Positions 41,390-53,309 of a stretch of DNA of 64,000 nt are shown in pieces. Within the stretch, counting starts at the first letter, position 1, and the number at the start of each line of letters is the position of its first letter. Both the position numbers and the translations under genes were made by a program. This DNA comes from Candidatus Endolissoclinum faulkneri L5 (GTDB lineage Bacteria > Pseudomonadota > Alphaproteobacteria > Thalassobaculales > Thalassobaculaceae). The stretch is taken from the NCBI RefSeq assembly GCF_000510265.1, contig NZ_CP006745.1, positions 1,137,654 to 1,201,653 of the forward strand, in the 5' to 3' direction. The notes under the pieces were generated by a model. That model saw only the letters and a list, made by a program, of their open reading frames with translations. It did no database searches and was not told the origin of the DNA.

Positions 41390-41433
41390 ATTATCGATCT
41401 CATAAATAATAATTATCGACCTCATAAATAATA
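41390..41433. repeat. 22-bp tandem duplication
   Basis: attatcgatctcataaataata (41390-41411) is followed by a copy differing at one base (41412-41433). Confidence 0.8.
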
Positions 41434-42553
41434 TAGATATGACTAAAAATTAGATTTATAATTGCCTAACTAGCAATGTATCTACAAATTAACGGATATA
41501 AAGTACCGATCATTGATGTACAATTAATAAAATTAAGTCCAAAATATAAAAATTAAGAATAATTAAATAAAAAAACAAAATACAACATCCCCTAATAATT
41601 ATATTAATTTTTAATGGATAAACTGCGTTTCCAAATTATATAGCATATTCATTACTTACGCAGTATAAAATAAATTGCTGCCTATTTTATGTTAACAAAA
41701 AAAATTTGCTAAATATTTGTTTCTTATTTAGAACAAATCACCTGATAATTAATTATCATACTGCGGTTAATCATAAATACATCAAATCTAAACTATGCTA
41801 TATAAAATATAATATATCTATGTAAATCTTCATTCAACTTCTTTGAATAATTTATTATTGTATTATCAAAAGATAATATTCATATTAAAAGACATTTAAT
41901 ACAGGTCTTTAAAATAATAAAGTATAATTAAAAATTATTACTTTATCTACAAGATATCATCAACTAATTGTATAATATAAAATAGCAAATAAAAATTATC
42001 AAAATTACAATTGCATTATTAAATATTATTTGTTACATAGTAATTATATGGAATATATAATCCAATATACGTTACTAACTGTTTGAAACCATCATTGAGC
42101 GTATTCAATCTAAAAACCGTCTAATATCCAAATATATAGATTTATCAATTAAATACGTTCTCTAAATAAATACTTTAGCTAAAATAATTTAACCTAAGCC
42201 GATCAACAAATTTACTAAAATTAGTATTACAAGAATTAATATTTTACATTGTACGATAAACAACAAAATGTCTGTTTTTTATAAATAAAATGAATATAGC
42301 TTCATTGTTTTTATAATACTTAAAAGTTAAATCACTTTCACTTGATCGTATCTTCCGTATAATATAACAGGATTTAATTAATTAAAGCCATTAGTCTAAT
42401 TTAATTAATCATTGGCTAAGGATAATTGAACAATAACTACAATAACTTCTATATACTTGCTTCGCGAAAGGCTAATTTAATGCTTAATAACCGTAATCTT
42501 CTAAATAACATGAAAAACATATTTTCGTGTATATTATGAAAAACCTAGTTTAC

Positions 42554-42579
42554 AATATAACCCTTCAATATAACCCTTC
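42554..42579. repeat. 13-bp tandem duplication
   Basis: aatataacccttc occurs twice without a gap (42554-42566, 42567-42579). Confidence 0.75.
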
Positions 42580-43812
42580 TTTAAAATTGCTGAAATAAAC
42601 ACCAAAATATACTAACTATAATGGAGAATATTTACTCAAGAAAATACTAGCCACCATAACTAATTTTTTCAAAAATCGTGAAAATACTAATATTTAGCAA
42701 CGCTAATAGTATACCACGTACGTAAAAGTGTTATACAAACAGGCTAGCCTACGAGTTTAACGATAGCTTTATAGCATCACATAAACTCAATACTTACTCT
42801 TGTAGCCAAGATTAGCTAAACTTTCCCTTGCTTAAAAAATCATTTAAACACAATTATATGTCTGACATATTGTCTAAATAGATTAATGAGAAAAATATTA
42901 TAACGATGCGGTTATCCTAGCAAACATTTAACTTTAGCTAAGCTAATCTTTTAAATAATTATTGTCTATGATAAGCGACTATGATTAATTGCACACGAAC
43001 AACGCTTTTGCATAATAGAAAGATAGTTTTTTTTAATCCTTAAACTGCAATAGAGTATTTTCCTACACGTCAAGCTAAAGCAAAAAATAACATGGTATTA
43101 ATGATAATAACCTATAATAATAAAATAATTAACTAAGTATTTGCACTTTTGATTAATTATACTACTCTACTCGAGTTTATTGTTCTATAAGCTTATAATA
43201 AATATATGTATGCTATCTTCTTCATAAGTATGAATATACCTAATAACAATATGATTATACGAACACTCTAGTAAGAAATATTGTCTATAAGCTTAAATCA
43301 AATTAAGCACATCATCTTAAGCCATACGCATTATATAATGCACAAGTCTGTCGTAATCTAATCTGTTTCTTACAAAAAAGCCTTTGGCATGATAGACAGT
43401 GTTTAATAAAATTAACCTACAGTAAATCTAATTAGAAATTAAAAAATTTGTTTTTTTGTAAACGCTATGGCGTAAAATCAAACACTATAAAAATATTTTA
43501 CCAACTTAACAAGTTTAAATTGTTAAATAAAAAAGTCAGATAACAAGAGATGAAAAAATATCTTATTGCAAGAAATAGCATTATCAAAGTCTGACGATAA
43601 CTTTTCTGCATTGAATATTCTAGCGAGAGCACATAATTAAATTACCATAAGATAATTATTAAAAATAATTTTGTTATTGTTATTTGCTTAAATCTTTATG
43701 ATTTTGACGAAAACTTAATACTTTTCTATGAAAAGAAGAAGATTTAAAGAAAATACTACTACATAGTGTTTTTATTATTAAAAAATTACAGCGCATTGCT
43801 ATCAATAGCTTT

Positions 43813-43844
43813 ACTATTTGCGGAAGTCACTATTTGCGGAAGTC
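43813..43844. repeat. 16-bp tandem duplication
   Basis: actatttgcggaagtc occurs twice without a gap (43813-43828, 43829-43844). Confidence 0.8.
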
Positions 43845-44347
43845 AAAATATAAACCAAAGGTTTCATTCTGTGAATCCTTAAAAATCTCTCCAACGTTTT
43901 ATAATAATTTAAAAAGCAGAAAAAAAACATTACGCTGTCTATCAAACAGTATTAAAAGTCAAGTAAGGTACATTGCAAAAAATTGCCCATTGATTTGTTA
44001 ATCAATCCTAATGCTTACTAGGTATATATCTATAAATAAGAATAGTAACTTAAGCCTTATAAGAATAAAAAAATAGCATCTTGAAAAAAGCTTAATAAAT
44101 TAATCAAAAAATATGTCACAAGCTATTTTGCTATTATTCATATATAATGAATCAAATTTAACAAATGGAAATACCAATGTTGGTCAGTTAAATTCAGAAA
44201 AAATCAGAATTATAGCAGGCAATTTAAAAAAGGAACTAATACAGGTGCTAGCACAAACCAATCAAAAATCATAAACATACATGAAATACAATAGTACAGC
44301 TATAATTACAAACTATAAGATCTCTCTACATGCAAAATTAATTATTG

Positions 44348-45643
44348 TTAACTTCGACCAAAAACTCGATTAAAAATCGTATCAACATGCTTAGTATGAT
44401 AATTGATCTCAAATAATTCCTTAAGCTGCTCAATACTAATCTCAGCCCTAATTTCCTTGTCTGCAGCAACCAAATCATAAAAGTCCTTACCTTCGCGAAC
44501 AGCCATCGCGTTGCGCTGCACCAAAGCATATGCATTCTCTCGGGTCAAACCAGCCTGAGTTAAAGCTAACATTACCCGCTGACTATAAATCAAACCGCCT
44601 AACTTATTTAAATTTAATTGCATATTAGCCGAATAGACTATTAATTTATCGACTACTTCCGTTAGACGAACAAGAGCAAAATCTAGAGTTACCGTAGCAG
44701 TTGGCGCAATTACTCTTTCTACCGATGAATGAGAAATATCTCGCTCATGCCATAGAACAACATCTTCCATCGCTGGATTTACTGTCATGCGTACCAATCT
44801 AGCGAGGCCAGTTAGATTTTCGCTCAACACTGGGTTCCGTTTATGTGGCATTGCAGAAGAACCTTTCTGGCATTCACTAAAAAATTCTTCCACCTCGCAA
44901 ACTTCAGTACGCTGAAGATGACGAATTTCAGTAGCTAGTCTTTCAACAGAAGAAGCGATAACACCAAGTACAGCAAAAAACATCGCATGTCGATCACGCG
45001 GTATAACTTGCGTAGAAATTGGTTCCACCTGTAAACCCATAGCCTTAGATACATACTCTTCGACGAATGGGTCAATATTAGCAAAAGTACCTACAGCACC
45101 TGAAATAGCACAAGTAGCTATTTCCTTGCGAGCATTAATTAGTCGCTCGCGACAGCGCTGAAACTCCGCATAATGAGAAGTTAATGTCAATCCAAAAGTA
45201 GTCGGCTCTGCATGAATGCCATGACTACGACCAATTTTAATAGTATTCTTGTGTTCAAAAGCCCTTCGTTCCAAAACAACCAGTAAAGCATTCACATCTT
45301 CGATTAAGATATCCGATACTCTGCTGAGTTGAATGGCTAAACAAGTATCGAGCACATCCGAGCTTGTCATTCCCTGATGAATAAAACGCGCTTCAGGACC
45401 TATCTGCTCAGCAAGATTAGTCAAAAAGGCTATGATCTCATGCTTTACATCTGCTTCTATAGCTTTAATTCGATCAATAGCAAACGCTCCATGTTTCCAT
45501 ATCGCATCAGCCGAACTCTTAGGAATCACCCCCAATTCAGCTTGTGCATCGCAGGCATGCGCTTCAATTTCTAGCCAAATTCGGAACTTCGACTTATTTG
45601 ACCATATGCATGACATTTTTTCGCGAGAGTAACGCGAAATCAT
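44348..45643 (-). CDS. purB: Adenylosuccinate lyase
   Basis: Catalyses two fumarate-releasing steps: SAICAR to AICAR in IMP synthesis, and adenylosuccinate to AMP. At 431 aa it is full length and follows the alphaproteobacterial type from the start (MISRYSREKM, then WLEIEAHACDAQAELGVIP). Seen: TSSDVLDT, the catalytic GRSHGIHAEPTTFG, and the superfamily signature GSSAMPHKRNPV. ATG start without a strong Shine-Dalgarno. It stands alone between two spacers of about 3 kb. Confidence 0.96.
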   Translation of the reverse strand: MISRYSREKMSCIWSNKSKFRIWLEIEAHACDAQAELGVIPKSSADAIWKHGAFAIDRIKAIEADVKHEIIAFLTNLAEQIGPEARFIHQGMTSSDVLDTCLAIQLSRVSDILIEDVNALLVVLERRAFEHKNTIKIGRSHGIHAEPTTFGLTLTSHYAEFQRCRERLINARKEIATCAISGAVGTFANIDPFVEEYVSKAMGLQVEPISTQVIPRDRHAMFFAVLGVIASSVERLATEIRHLQRTEVCEVEEFFSECQKGSSAMPHKRNPVLSENLTGLARLVRMTVNPAMEDVVLWHERDISHSSVERVIAPTATVTLDFALVRLTEVVDKLIVYSANMQLNLNKLGGLIYSQRVMLALTQAGLTRENAYALVQRNAMAVREGKDFYDLVAADKEIRAEISIEQLKELFEINYHTKHVDTIFNRVFGRS

Positions 45644-46080
45644 AATTTTATCACCGCTACTTTAAAACAACCAATCTATCTATATAGACACTCACCTAAT
45701 ATACTAATAATCCTTGTAGTCAAACAAAAATATAGACAATCACAATAAAAATATCCTAATCATGTATAAAACTTATAAATTACTTTGGTATAAATACATT
45801 ATGCCTTTATAATGACTAAAACAAATTTTTAGGTGAGCTTAACTACATAAGATCTCCCTTTTCCTAAAATTCACTCAAAAAGAATATAACCAAATGCTGA
45901 TTTGCAATCGTACCAACATAAATTTCCTAATTCAAAAATAACACCCGAACACTTTAAAGGTTGGAACATAATATCAATAATGAAATAAAGCAATATTATA
46001 TATATTGATATTTATATATATTGATATATATTGATCATCCTTCTAATGCGCTAATAGCAATTCTTTGGACCGATAATCAG

Positions 46081-46116
46081 ATATACTCAATATCTAATAT
46101 ATACTCAATATCTAAT
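46081..46116. repeat. 18-bp tandem duplication
   Basis: atatactcaatatctaat occurs twice without a gap (46081-46098, 46099-46116). Confidence 0.8.
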
Positions 46117-47194
46117 ATTGTCTAATGCCTTAATGCCAATAGCAGTATCAGTGTTTGTGACAATAGTACCCTTAAAAGCCATCCCATCGTATCAATTAAT
46201 AAATTGAAATTTTTTAACACCACGCAAAATATTTACGAATTTATATTCGGGTACCTTGCAAATAGCTTATTTTAGGATCCGTAAATAAAAATCAGGATAC
46301 TTCCATAGAGCTTCAACTCATTTGTTATACACTTAAATTAGAAAGAAAAATAATTAAAATTGATTTTATTGCTAATGACATAAAAATTTTCACATCATGT
46401 AATTAATAATCTTATTAAATTGCATTAATCGCATCCTTGACGAGAGCCTTAGCAAAAATCTGCTTTTAAACAAGAACCTTGACTTGCATTTACTTTGACA
46501 GATCTGAATAATTCAACTAACGCTTTAAAAAACAAAATAATCTAATTGATTGCCATACTACACAAGCGCATAGATGAAATTTAAAATTAAGATTATTCTC
46601 ACTTACTCGGTTATAAAAATCAGTAAAAGTTTAAATTATTGGCCTACTTGAATTAACGTACAAAGCGTCATTAACGTGGGATTATTCATTACGTTTTGGA
46701 GTTAAATAGCACTATTGCAAGCAAATTAATTTTAGCTAAATTGCATTTAGCTATTGCAATCTGTTTATTTGCATTAGTGAGTTATTCATGCTCAGTAATT
46801 AGAAGAATGATTAAGTAAATAGTAAAACTTTTATAAATAAAAAAAGTTATACAAGCGTAATACGGTAAAATTTTTATCATCTACTTCGCACAAACAATCT
46901 AAGGAACAATTAGCTGTATAATAAATATCGTATAAGCTTATCGTAAATAAAATTTAAGTTTATTTAAAATGAATAGCTCATTTCAGAAAATGACATGCAC
47001 TGCATAATAAAATTTGTTAAAGAAAGATCTAATCATCGCAATAGCGTTAAAGTACAAATCATGCTTAATGTAAAGCTTATACTTAGATGTAGTATAATTT
47101 AAAAAATTATAATGTCTTTTCAGCTTATCTCTAATACAGGATTAAATAATATGCTTGATATTAAGTTATTGAGGATTACAATACAGTAAACTAT

Positions 47195-47255
47195 GTAGTT
47201 CTTATTAAGCTAATATCTAAACAGATAGTTTAGATATTAGCTTAATAAGAACTAC
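47195..47255. repeat. 28-bp perfect inverted repeat
   Basis: Arms 47195-47222 and 47228-47255 are exact reverse complements around the loop agata. This is the longest perfect stem in the window. No T-run follows, and the nearest gene start is more than 1.3 kb away. Confidence 0.88.
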
Positions 47256-47319
47256 TCACTCTAAATGAAATAGAAAAAATAATAAAACCGATTTAGGATA
47301 AAATCTATTTAACCAAATA

Positions 47320-47344
47320 CTTCCAACAGAGGATTTGTTGGAAG
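47320..47344. repeat. 9-bp hairpin
   Basis: CTTCCAACA (47320-47328) pairs with TGTTGGAAG (47336-47344) around 7 nt. Confidence 0.6.
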
Positions 47345-48090
47345 ATCAACCAAGGATAAAATTTATCGGTTAAATTGAATTCATAATAAAGCTATTCCAC
47401 AGCTGTTTGATAAACTAATGAATTAACAGGTGCTACTCAAAAATAAAAACTAAACTTTTAGATTTGTACTCCAATCAAATACATTTATCGCGGGTTAAAA
47501 GTATCTAGTGGAAAAACATAGAAGAATACTTTTTAAAGTAAGGAAAAATTATAAAATAATAATAAACAAAACTCCTAGTGTATAAACAGCAAACACTATT
47601 ATTCAGTAATACTTTTATATCGGATGATAAAGAATAAAAAATTAAAAGTTAATCATTACATAACATTTGTATCGTGCAAAAATTTATTAAAAATAATCAA
47701 TACTATTGAATAATAATTCAAAGATAAAATCTACAATCCAAGTTAAACAATTTATAGATAAAACTGTAATAAGTATTATTGCTGTGTTAAATATTTCATT
47801 TTTAGATCAAAAAATTTACTATCAAAATTAATTTAGTAACCATTCTAGTTAGTTTCTTTTACAAATGGATAAAAATAAATAGTTGCAATAAACTGCTAGT
47901 CTTATTTCAAATTAGCAAAAAGCTTAGTAAGCTCTATTTCGTTTAAGCGAAAATTACTCGTTGTGAGTTAAGCATAATCTTAATCGTTAAGAAATAAGCA
48001 AATCCTTCAATAATAATACAAATTGTTTGTTACTTTAATCAATTGTGCAAGATAATAAAACAGTATTTACCTAATTTAAAGATATTATTT

Positions 48091-48164
48091 TAATATTAAA
48101 TTACACATAATTTACTTCCTCACTACCTAATATTAAATTACACATAATTTACTTCCTCACTACC
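48091..48164. repeat. Perfect 37-bp tandem duplication
   Basis: 48091-48127 and 48128-48164 are identical, with no bases between them. Confidence 0.88.
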
Positions 48165-48280
48165 TACGTAAGTAATTTTAAAAAACAAAAATACTTATTA
48201 TTTTAATCAACAAAAAACTTAGTAAAGGCTAGTTAATTATTATGTATTTTTAAAATATACCGCATCCACTAGACATTGTA

Positions 48281-48349
48281 TACCAGAAATATTAACCATA
48301 GACTACCAGAAATATTAACCATAGACTACCAGAAATATTAACCATAGAC
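48281..48349. repeat. Perfect 23-bp tandem triplication
   Basis: Three identical units starting taccagaaatattaacc at 48281, 48304 and 48327, with no spacers. It lies 226 bp upstream of the ELM1-family gene. Confidence 0.9.
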
Positions 48350-48575
48350 AAAATCAATTTTGCCTAGCAAGCAGAATTTATATTTAATATCTAAAATTAA
48401 GTACTACTAATTACAAATAATAATTATTTCCCCTTAAGTACTATCACAATAGTGATAAAAGAATATAATTCAGAAAAATTTATTATCGCATTTAATCATC
48501 CTCCTAGCAGGATTTTCTTAAGTTAAGTAAAACTTTTGGATCTTTGAGATTCCTTTTATAGTGAAAGAAAATTAA

Positions 48576-49574
48576 ATGTATAACAAAATAAACGCATCTT
48601 TAAATATAGATCTTTTGTGTTGGGTACTTAGTGATGATATCGTTGGAAAACACATACAGTGTCTGGGGCTTGCAGCTGCAGCTGGCTTAAATCCGATAAT
48701 TAAACACATTAAACCAAGCTGGTTACTACGAGCTATGCCATTGCTCGGGCAGGTGGCATCTATATTACCGACAATCAGTTGCGGTAATATAGATAAACGT
48801 TGGCCAGAAGTGATTATTTCCTGCGGTCGAAGAACCGCTGGAGTAGCTTTAGCAATACGTTCCTTAGCTAGTTCACGACCATTTTTGGCTCATATACAAG
48901 ATCCGCATATTCATCCACGTAATTTCGATATGCTTATAGTTCCAGAACACGATAATATACGAGGAAAAAATGTTATCACGACATTTGGCTCGCTTAATTA
49001 TCAAGAACCACAACAGCTAGCTGAAGCAGCAAAGCCTTGGTTAACTAAAGTAGCTAACTTACCTAGTCCATTAATCGCAGTAAATGTCGGTGGATCGAAT
49101 AAGCGCTATAATTTTTCGCCTAAAGCTGTAAATAGCTTTGTGAAAGATTTGCGGACAATGTCGCAAAGTAGCCGTGGATCCTTACTCATCGCCTGTTCGC
49201 GTCGTACAAGCGAAGCAACTAAAGTTGCACTCTTGAATGGACTGAGCGATCTTCCTGGTATCATCTGGACTGGTTTAGGTAAGAACCCTTATCTTGCTTT
49301 CTTACACTTATGCGAAGCAATTGTAGTTACATCTGATTCAGTCAACATGATATCAGAAGCCTGCAGTACAGGTAAGCCATTGCACATCGCAACTATCGAG
49401 CAAGAAACTGGAAAGCTCGCAGCCTTTCATAAAAGATTAAGAAATGAAGGCTATACTAGGCCATTCGTCGGACGACTAGAACATTGGACTTACGAGCCCC
49501 TGCGTGAAACAAGCAGAGTTGCTGCAATTATGCTAAAACTTTTAGCCAAAAGATTTTTCCTTCTAAAGAAATAA
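48576..49574 (+). CDS. ELM1/DUF1022 family protein (GT-B-like fold)
   Basis: Belongs to the family named after plant mitochondrial fission protein ELM1 and common in alphaproteobacteria, where its role is not settled; the fold resembles nucleotide-sugar transferases. At 332 aa it is of family length. Seen: an N-terminal WVLSDDIVGKHIQCLGLA, then VIISCGRRTAGVALAIR, LAHIQDPHIHPRNFDMLIVPEHD, AVNVGGSNKRYNF, and a C-terminal region with VTSDSVNMISEACSTGKP, the part most like a nucleotide-sugar site. It stands alone. In alphaproteobacteria it often travels with envelope genes; an envelope role here would be an inference. Confidence 0.88.
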   Translation: MYNKINASLNIDLLCWVLSDDIVGKHIQCLGLAAAAGLNPIIKHIKPSWLLRAMPLLGQVASILPTISCGNIDKRWPEVIISCGRRTAGVALAIRSLASSRPFLAHIQDPHIHPRNFDMLIVPEHDNIRGKNVITTFGSLNYQEPQQLAEAAKPWLTKVANLPSPLIAVNVGGSNKRYNFSPKAVNSFVKDLRTMSQSSRGSLLIACSRRTSEATKVALLNGLSDLPGIIWTGLGKNPYLAFLHLCEAIVVTSDSVNMISEACSTGKPLHIATIEQETGKLAAFHKRLRNEGYTRPFVGRLEHWTYEPLRETSRVAAIMLKLLAKRFFLLKK

Positions 49575-50460
49575 TTACAATAATTACTAAGATATACTAA
49601 TTGGCGATATTACAAATATCAGCATGATTGCCATTTTGATGAGGTACAGTACTTAGTTTTATCGATTAGAGAGTGCGGTGCTAAAGTTATACTTTAAGTA
49701 ATAATGATTCACATATAAAAATTAATATAACAAAACAAGTATACATCTTTCTAAAACAATTAATCTATTCGCTGCCTTCATTATTGTTTCTCTACAAACC
49801 AACCTTTGGTTGAACCTGTTTAGCTCGTTAAAAAGGTACCAATCGTAACCTTAGGTTACAATCAGTGTAGATAATTCATTTAAGGGTTAAACAAACCAAA
49901 GGCATTTTTATTAAAATACGACTAATACATTTACAAAAAGAAGTTTTGAAAGATTTGACTGGTATCCTTTTATGGATAAGCTAATAGACCCTATCAATGC
50001 TGCAACAAATATACCTGGAAGTAAGTAAATTACTATTAATCAATCGCAATTGTATGTAGTGCTGCTTATTTTTCAATGCATTTAAATTTTGCTAAGTAAT
50101 CTAGCTAGCATAACAATCGATTTCTACTATATTACCGCTAGTTCCATAAAAAAAGATGCTAAATTTTCATCCCTTAAGAGGATAGTAGCTAGCGGATAAA
50201 ATCAAGCTATATCAAATATATTAGACTACTTATGACATATTGGAGAATATATAGAACTATTATCTGATGTTGTCACCGATCAAATTTATAATTTTAAAAC
50301 CATATTTAATTAAAGATTTTATTTCTACTATCGTATTAGAATTTCTGATTTGAAATTCTGCTTTTACTTTAGGCGCTAATCAGTTTTTATAAAATAAAAA
50401 TTTTTTGATTTTAGAATCCTAATTATAAAAATAATACTTTAAAGTAAAATCCTGCATTAT

Positions 50461-50487
50461 GCCTCACTCGCTAGAGGCTATTTTTAA
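50461..50487 (+). terminator. Terminator-like hairpin
   Basis: GCCTC (50461-50465) pairs with GAGGC (50474-50478), followed by TATTTTT. It has the form of an intrinsic terminator but lies 890 bp downstream of the nearest plus-strand gene. Confidence 0.3.
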
Positions 50488-50512
50488 TATTTAGCATGCA
50501 ATTTGCATTTCA

Positions 50513-50556
50513 TTGTAACTAAATTAGTTTTGTTACTAAAATTAATTTAGTTACAA
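50513..50556. repeat. 14-bp perfect inverted repeat
   Basis: TTGTAACTAAATTA (50513-50526) pairs with TAATTTAGTTACAA (50543-50556) around 16 nt. Confidence 0.75.
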
Positions 50557-52241
50557 AACTACTTCATGTTTCTAGCAATTGGTTTATTTGTATGCAGGAC
50601 CGTTAATGAACTTATGTCTAAGCAGTAATTATTAGAGCATTAATCATTGTGCAAATTACTATAATGCAAAAGACAGTCTGCGGCTATAATAGCATATGCG
50701 TCCAACGCGCGTCTAGTGAGCTTTTCAAAATTGTTTTTATTAGTATCGATATTACACAAAGTGGTTTATTTTTATCATTTTGTGTAATTAATTCTTACAC
50801 GTTCTACCGTAATTATTTGTATAATACAAATTAAAAATGTGTAAATTATATAAAATTTAGGTTAAAGTAAGACATTATTAGCTAAGCTTTCTTCTCTCTG
50901 TGCAGCCAGACATTCAATATCAATTTCATTTATAAACCTTAAAAAATTTAAGCAAGATAGAATAGATCAAAACATAAATACATGGTATCAATATTTGTTC
51001 AAATTAAATCAAAATAATAAGTAGAATTTTAACTACTACAATCATTTAACAGTTATTTATTGTAAAACCTCATATCAAAATGCATAAAGAACACTTTTTT
51101 ATGATAATAAATTTTAAATTTAAGTAGCTTATGTTAAGTGCAATATTTATTATTGCTTAAATATTTTAATTTTAATAATAAAGTCGGTTTAAAATTCTTA
51201 ACAGGAATAACTGTGGCCTTAAATTTTCTTACTTTAGTTAATCAACTTAACATTAAACGATTTGGCAAAGCATAAATTAATAAATTTATATTGTAGTATA
51301 CGCTGTGAGAAAAATTGCTTAATCACAATTTTAGTAGTAACGTTACTAAATTTTCCTACATAGCAATTCTAAGCTTTATATTATGATAAACCAACCAGAT
51401 ATCCAAATTTATTATGAAAGTAAAGGTATAGGATCTATAATCGAAAAGTAATATTATTAAAAATAATCAACTAATTACCCCATAAGCACGAGTAATAACA
51501 AACAGGATATTTAAATTATAAATATTACTGATTCAATGGTATTAAATTAAGCTTTTTGCACACAAAAAAAAGATTTACGTCAGATTCAGAAGATGAATTT
51601 AGTGTTGAGATCATAGAAAACGATTTATTTTTTTTGATTAAAAAAATCTATATACATGTTATCAATTAATAAAAATTAGCCATTAGCTAAATATTTTAGG
51701 CAGCAGGAGTATAATACTCTGAACTATAAAACTCAGACAAGCAGCTAATAAATTGATTATGGTAAAACAGTCACGGCGCAGAGATACATTGGCAAATTAA
51801 TTTTTTCTACAACAGCATGGCTATAATAAAAGAGATATTTTACTTAGCAAAAACATACTAGATGTAAAAAAAACTATGATGCCAATCCTTTTACAAATTT
51901 AAAAAAACCAAAATGTTCTTCATATTTTCGCAAAAACAACAATTTTTATTACTGGCCTCAATTTTACCTTAATATGGCCATACGTATTAATGTGTAAGAA
52001 TTTTATCAATATCAAGTTTTGGCGACTTTTCAATTAGATAAAAACATAATTTTGTTTATCTTTAAACAAAATTAAATAGATATTGCCTGCGTACGATGTT
52101 TAAATGATATTAAAAATAATGTGTTAATTACACAAAACAGTGATGTTATCTAATTTTATATGATTTTATACTTTTCATTATAAAATGCATATAAAGTAAA
52201 AATAAGTTTTAAGATAACATTAGCAAATTGATTTATTTAAG

Positions 52242-52949
52242 CTAGCGAAATACCTTCTTCCCATATGAGCTAAACACCTTGTTGAATGCATCAGCTAATG
52301 CTTCATCCACTTCACTCATTTTTGCCGATACCCCAAGATCTATAAGACTAGTGATACCGTGATTGGATATCCCACAAGGAACGATGCCATCGAAATGCGA
52401 TAGATCAGGATTAACGTTTAAAGCAACGCCGTGTAAAGTTACCCAACGCTGCACTCTTACACCAATTGCTGCGAGTTTGTCTTCACGTATTGGATCACCT
52501 AAGTCAATACGGCGCACCCAAATACCTACTCTACCCTCACGTCGCTCTCCTTGCACTCCAAAATGTTGTAATGCTTGAATTAACCATTCTTCCAGTGCAT
52601 GTACATAGGCTCGCACATTTAAGTGACGACGCTTCAAGTCCAAGAAAACATAAGCTATCCGTTGTCCTGGACCATGATATGCGAACTCACCACCTCTTCC
52701 AGTACGAAATACCGGGAAACGATCCGGCTTTAGCAAGTCAGAATTATCCGCACTCGTGCCAGCAGTATAAATTGGCGGATGCTCCAGTAACCAGACAGTT
52801 TCTAGAGCATCACCTTGACGAATGGCCTTAACTAATCGCTCCATTTTGGCTACTGCCGTTTGATATTCTACCATTCCGTTATCACGACACCAATTGATTT
52901 CTTTAAAAAATGTCTGCTCGACCTGATTTGTGAAATATGCTAGTGTCAT
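52242..52949 (-). CDS. lipB: Octanoyl-[acyl-carrier-protein]:protein N-octanoyltransferase
   Basis: Transfers the octanoyl group from acyl carrier protein to lipoyl domains, the first step of lipoate synthesis on 2-oxoacid dehydrogenases and the glycine cleavage system. At 235 aa it is full length. Seen: [14 protein letters not shown], the substrate loop [12 protein letters not shown] (about 85-96), the acyl-relay Lys158 in KLAAIGVRV and the nucleophile Cys192 in [15 protein letters not shown] start. It is divergent from the tRNA-Leu gene about 100 bp away; lipA is not in the window. Confidence 0.95.
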   Translation of the reverse strand: MTLAYFTNQVEQTFFKEINWCRDNGMVEYQTAVAKMERLVKAIRQGDALETVWLLEHPPIYTAGTSADNSDLLKPDRFPVFRTGRGGEFAYHGPGQRIAYVFLDLKRRHLNVRAYVHALEEWLIQALQHFGVQGERREGRVGIWVRRIDLGDPIREDKLAAIGVRVQRWVTLHGVALNVNPDLSHFDGIVPCGISNHGITSLIDLGVSAKMSEVDEALADAFNKVFSSYGKKVFR

Positions 52950-53051
52950 GGAAGATAGATGCTGTTTTTAACAAGAACTTTATGGAGATAACTTGATTAG
53001 ATGTATTTATATTGTCGTAAGTTTAACTTATTACTAAATAACTGACAAGAT

Positions 53052-53139
53052 GCGGTCGTGGCGGAATTTGGTAGACGCGCAGCGTTGAGGTCGCTGTCCG
53101 GTAGTACGGGTGGAAGTTCAAGTCTTCTCGACCGCACCA
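53052..53139 (+). tRNA. tRNA-Leu (anticodon GAG)
   Basis: 88-nt class II tRNA with a long variable arm. The acceptor GCGGTCG pairs with CGACCGC, the D-arm is of the leucine type (GGAATTTGGTAGACGC), the anticodon loop is TTGAGGT with anticodon GAG (reads CTC and CTT), the T-arm has TTCAAGT, and A-CCA is encoded. Confidence 0.96.
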
Positions 53140-53168
53140 CATTCTTTTTATTCATTTTAAAAAAACGA

Positions 53169-53202
53169 TAAAGCCGCTCGGGGCGATAACGCAGGCTTTA
53201 TT
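53169..53202 (+). terminator. Hairpin after tRNA-Leu
   Basis: ATAAAGCC (53169-53176) pairs with GGCTTTAT (53195-53202) around an 18-nt GC-rich loop, 29 bp past the tRNA. The AAAGCC/GGCTTT outline matches common alphaproteobacterial terminators, but the T-run is broken (TTATGTT). Confidence 0.5.
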
Positions 53203-53309
53203 TATGTTAAAAGATACCATCATACCCCTGTCAATAACCTATTAGTGCGTTTAAGTAGGTTATATAGCAAGATCAAGCACACTAAAACGCATGCCTAGTG
53301 GAGTTAGGA

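Larger units (their letters stand above)
41238..44347. other. 3.1 kb AT-rich spacer between the lipoprotein gene and purB
   Basis: Extremely AT-rich, stops in all frames. Three short tandem duplications are present (41390-41433, 42554-42579, 43813-43844). No gene remnant could be recognised. Confidence 0.5.
45644..48575. other. Divergent 2.9 kb AT-rich spacer between purB and the ELM1-family gene
   Basis: Contains an AT tandem tract near 45990-46035, a tandem duplication (46081-46116), the longest perfect inverted repeat of the window (47195-47255), a 9-bp hairpin (47320-47344), a 37-bp duplication (48091-48164) and a 23-bp triplication (48281-48349). No protein-like frame. Confidence 0.5.
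49575..52241. other. 2.7 kb AT-rich spacer between the ELM1-family gene and lipB
   Basis: Convergent spacer. It contains small hairpins near 49795-49865 (AACCAA/TTGGTT, GTAACC/GGTTAC), a terminator-like hairpin (50461-50487) and a 14-bp inverted repeat (50513-50556). A 61-codon frame at 50649-50834 has no family features. Confidence 0.5.

Noticed and set aside
42984-43003. Sequence resembling the start of the DUF2061 gene (shared 14-mer tgcacacgaacaac)
   Set aside because: A single 14-nt match between two places in 64 kb is expected by chance, and the following codons do not match.
48281-48349. Three repeats that might be a mini CRISPR array
   Set aside because: The copies abut with no spacers, the unit is 23 bp, and there are no cas genes. 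It is a simple tandem triplication.
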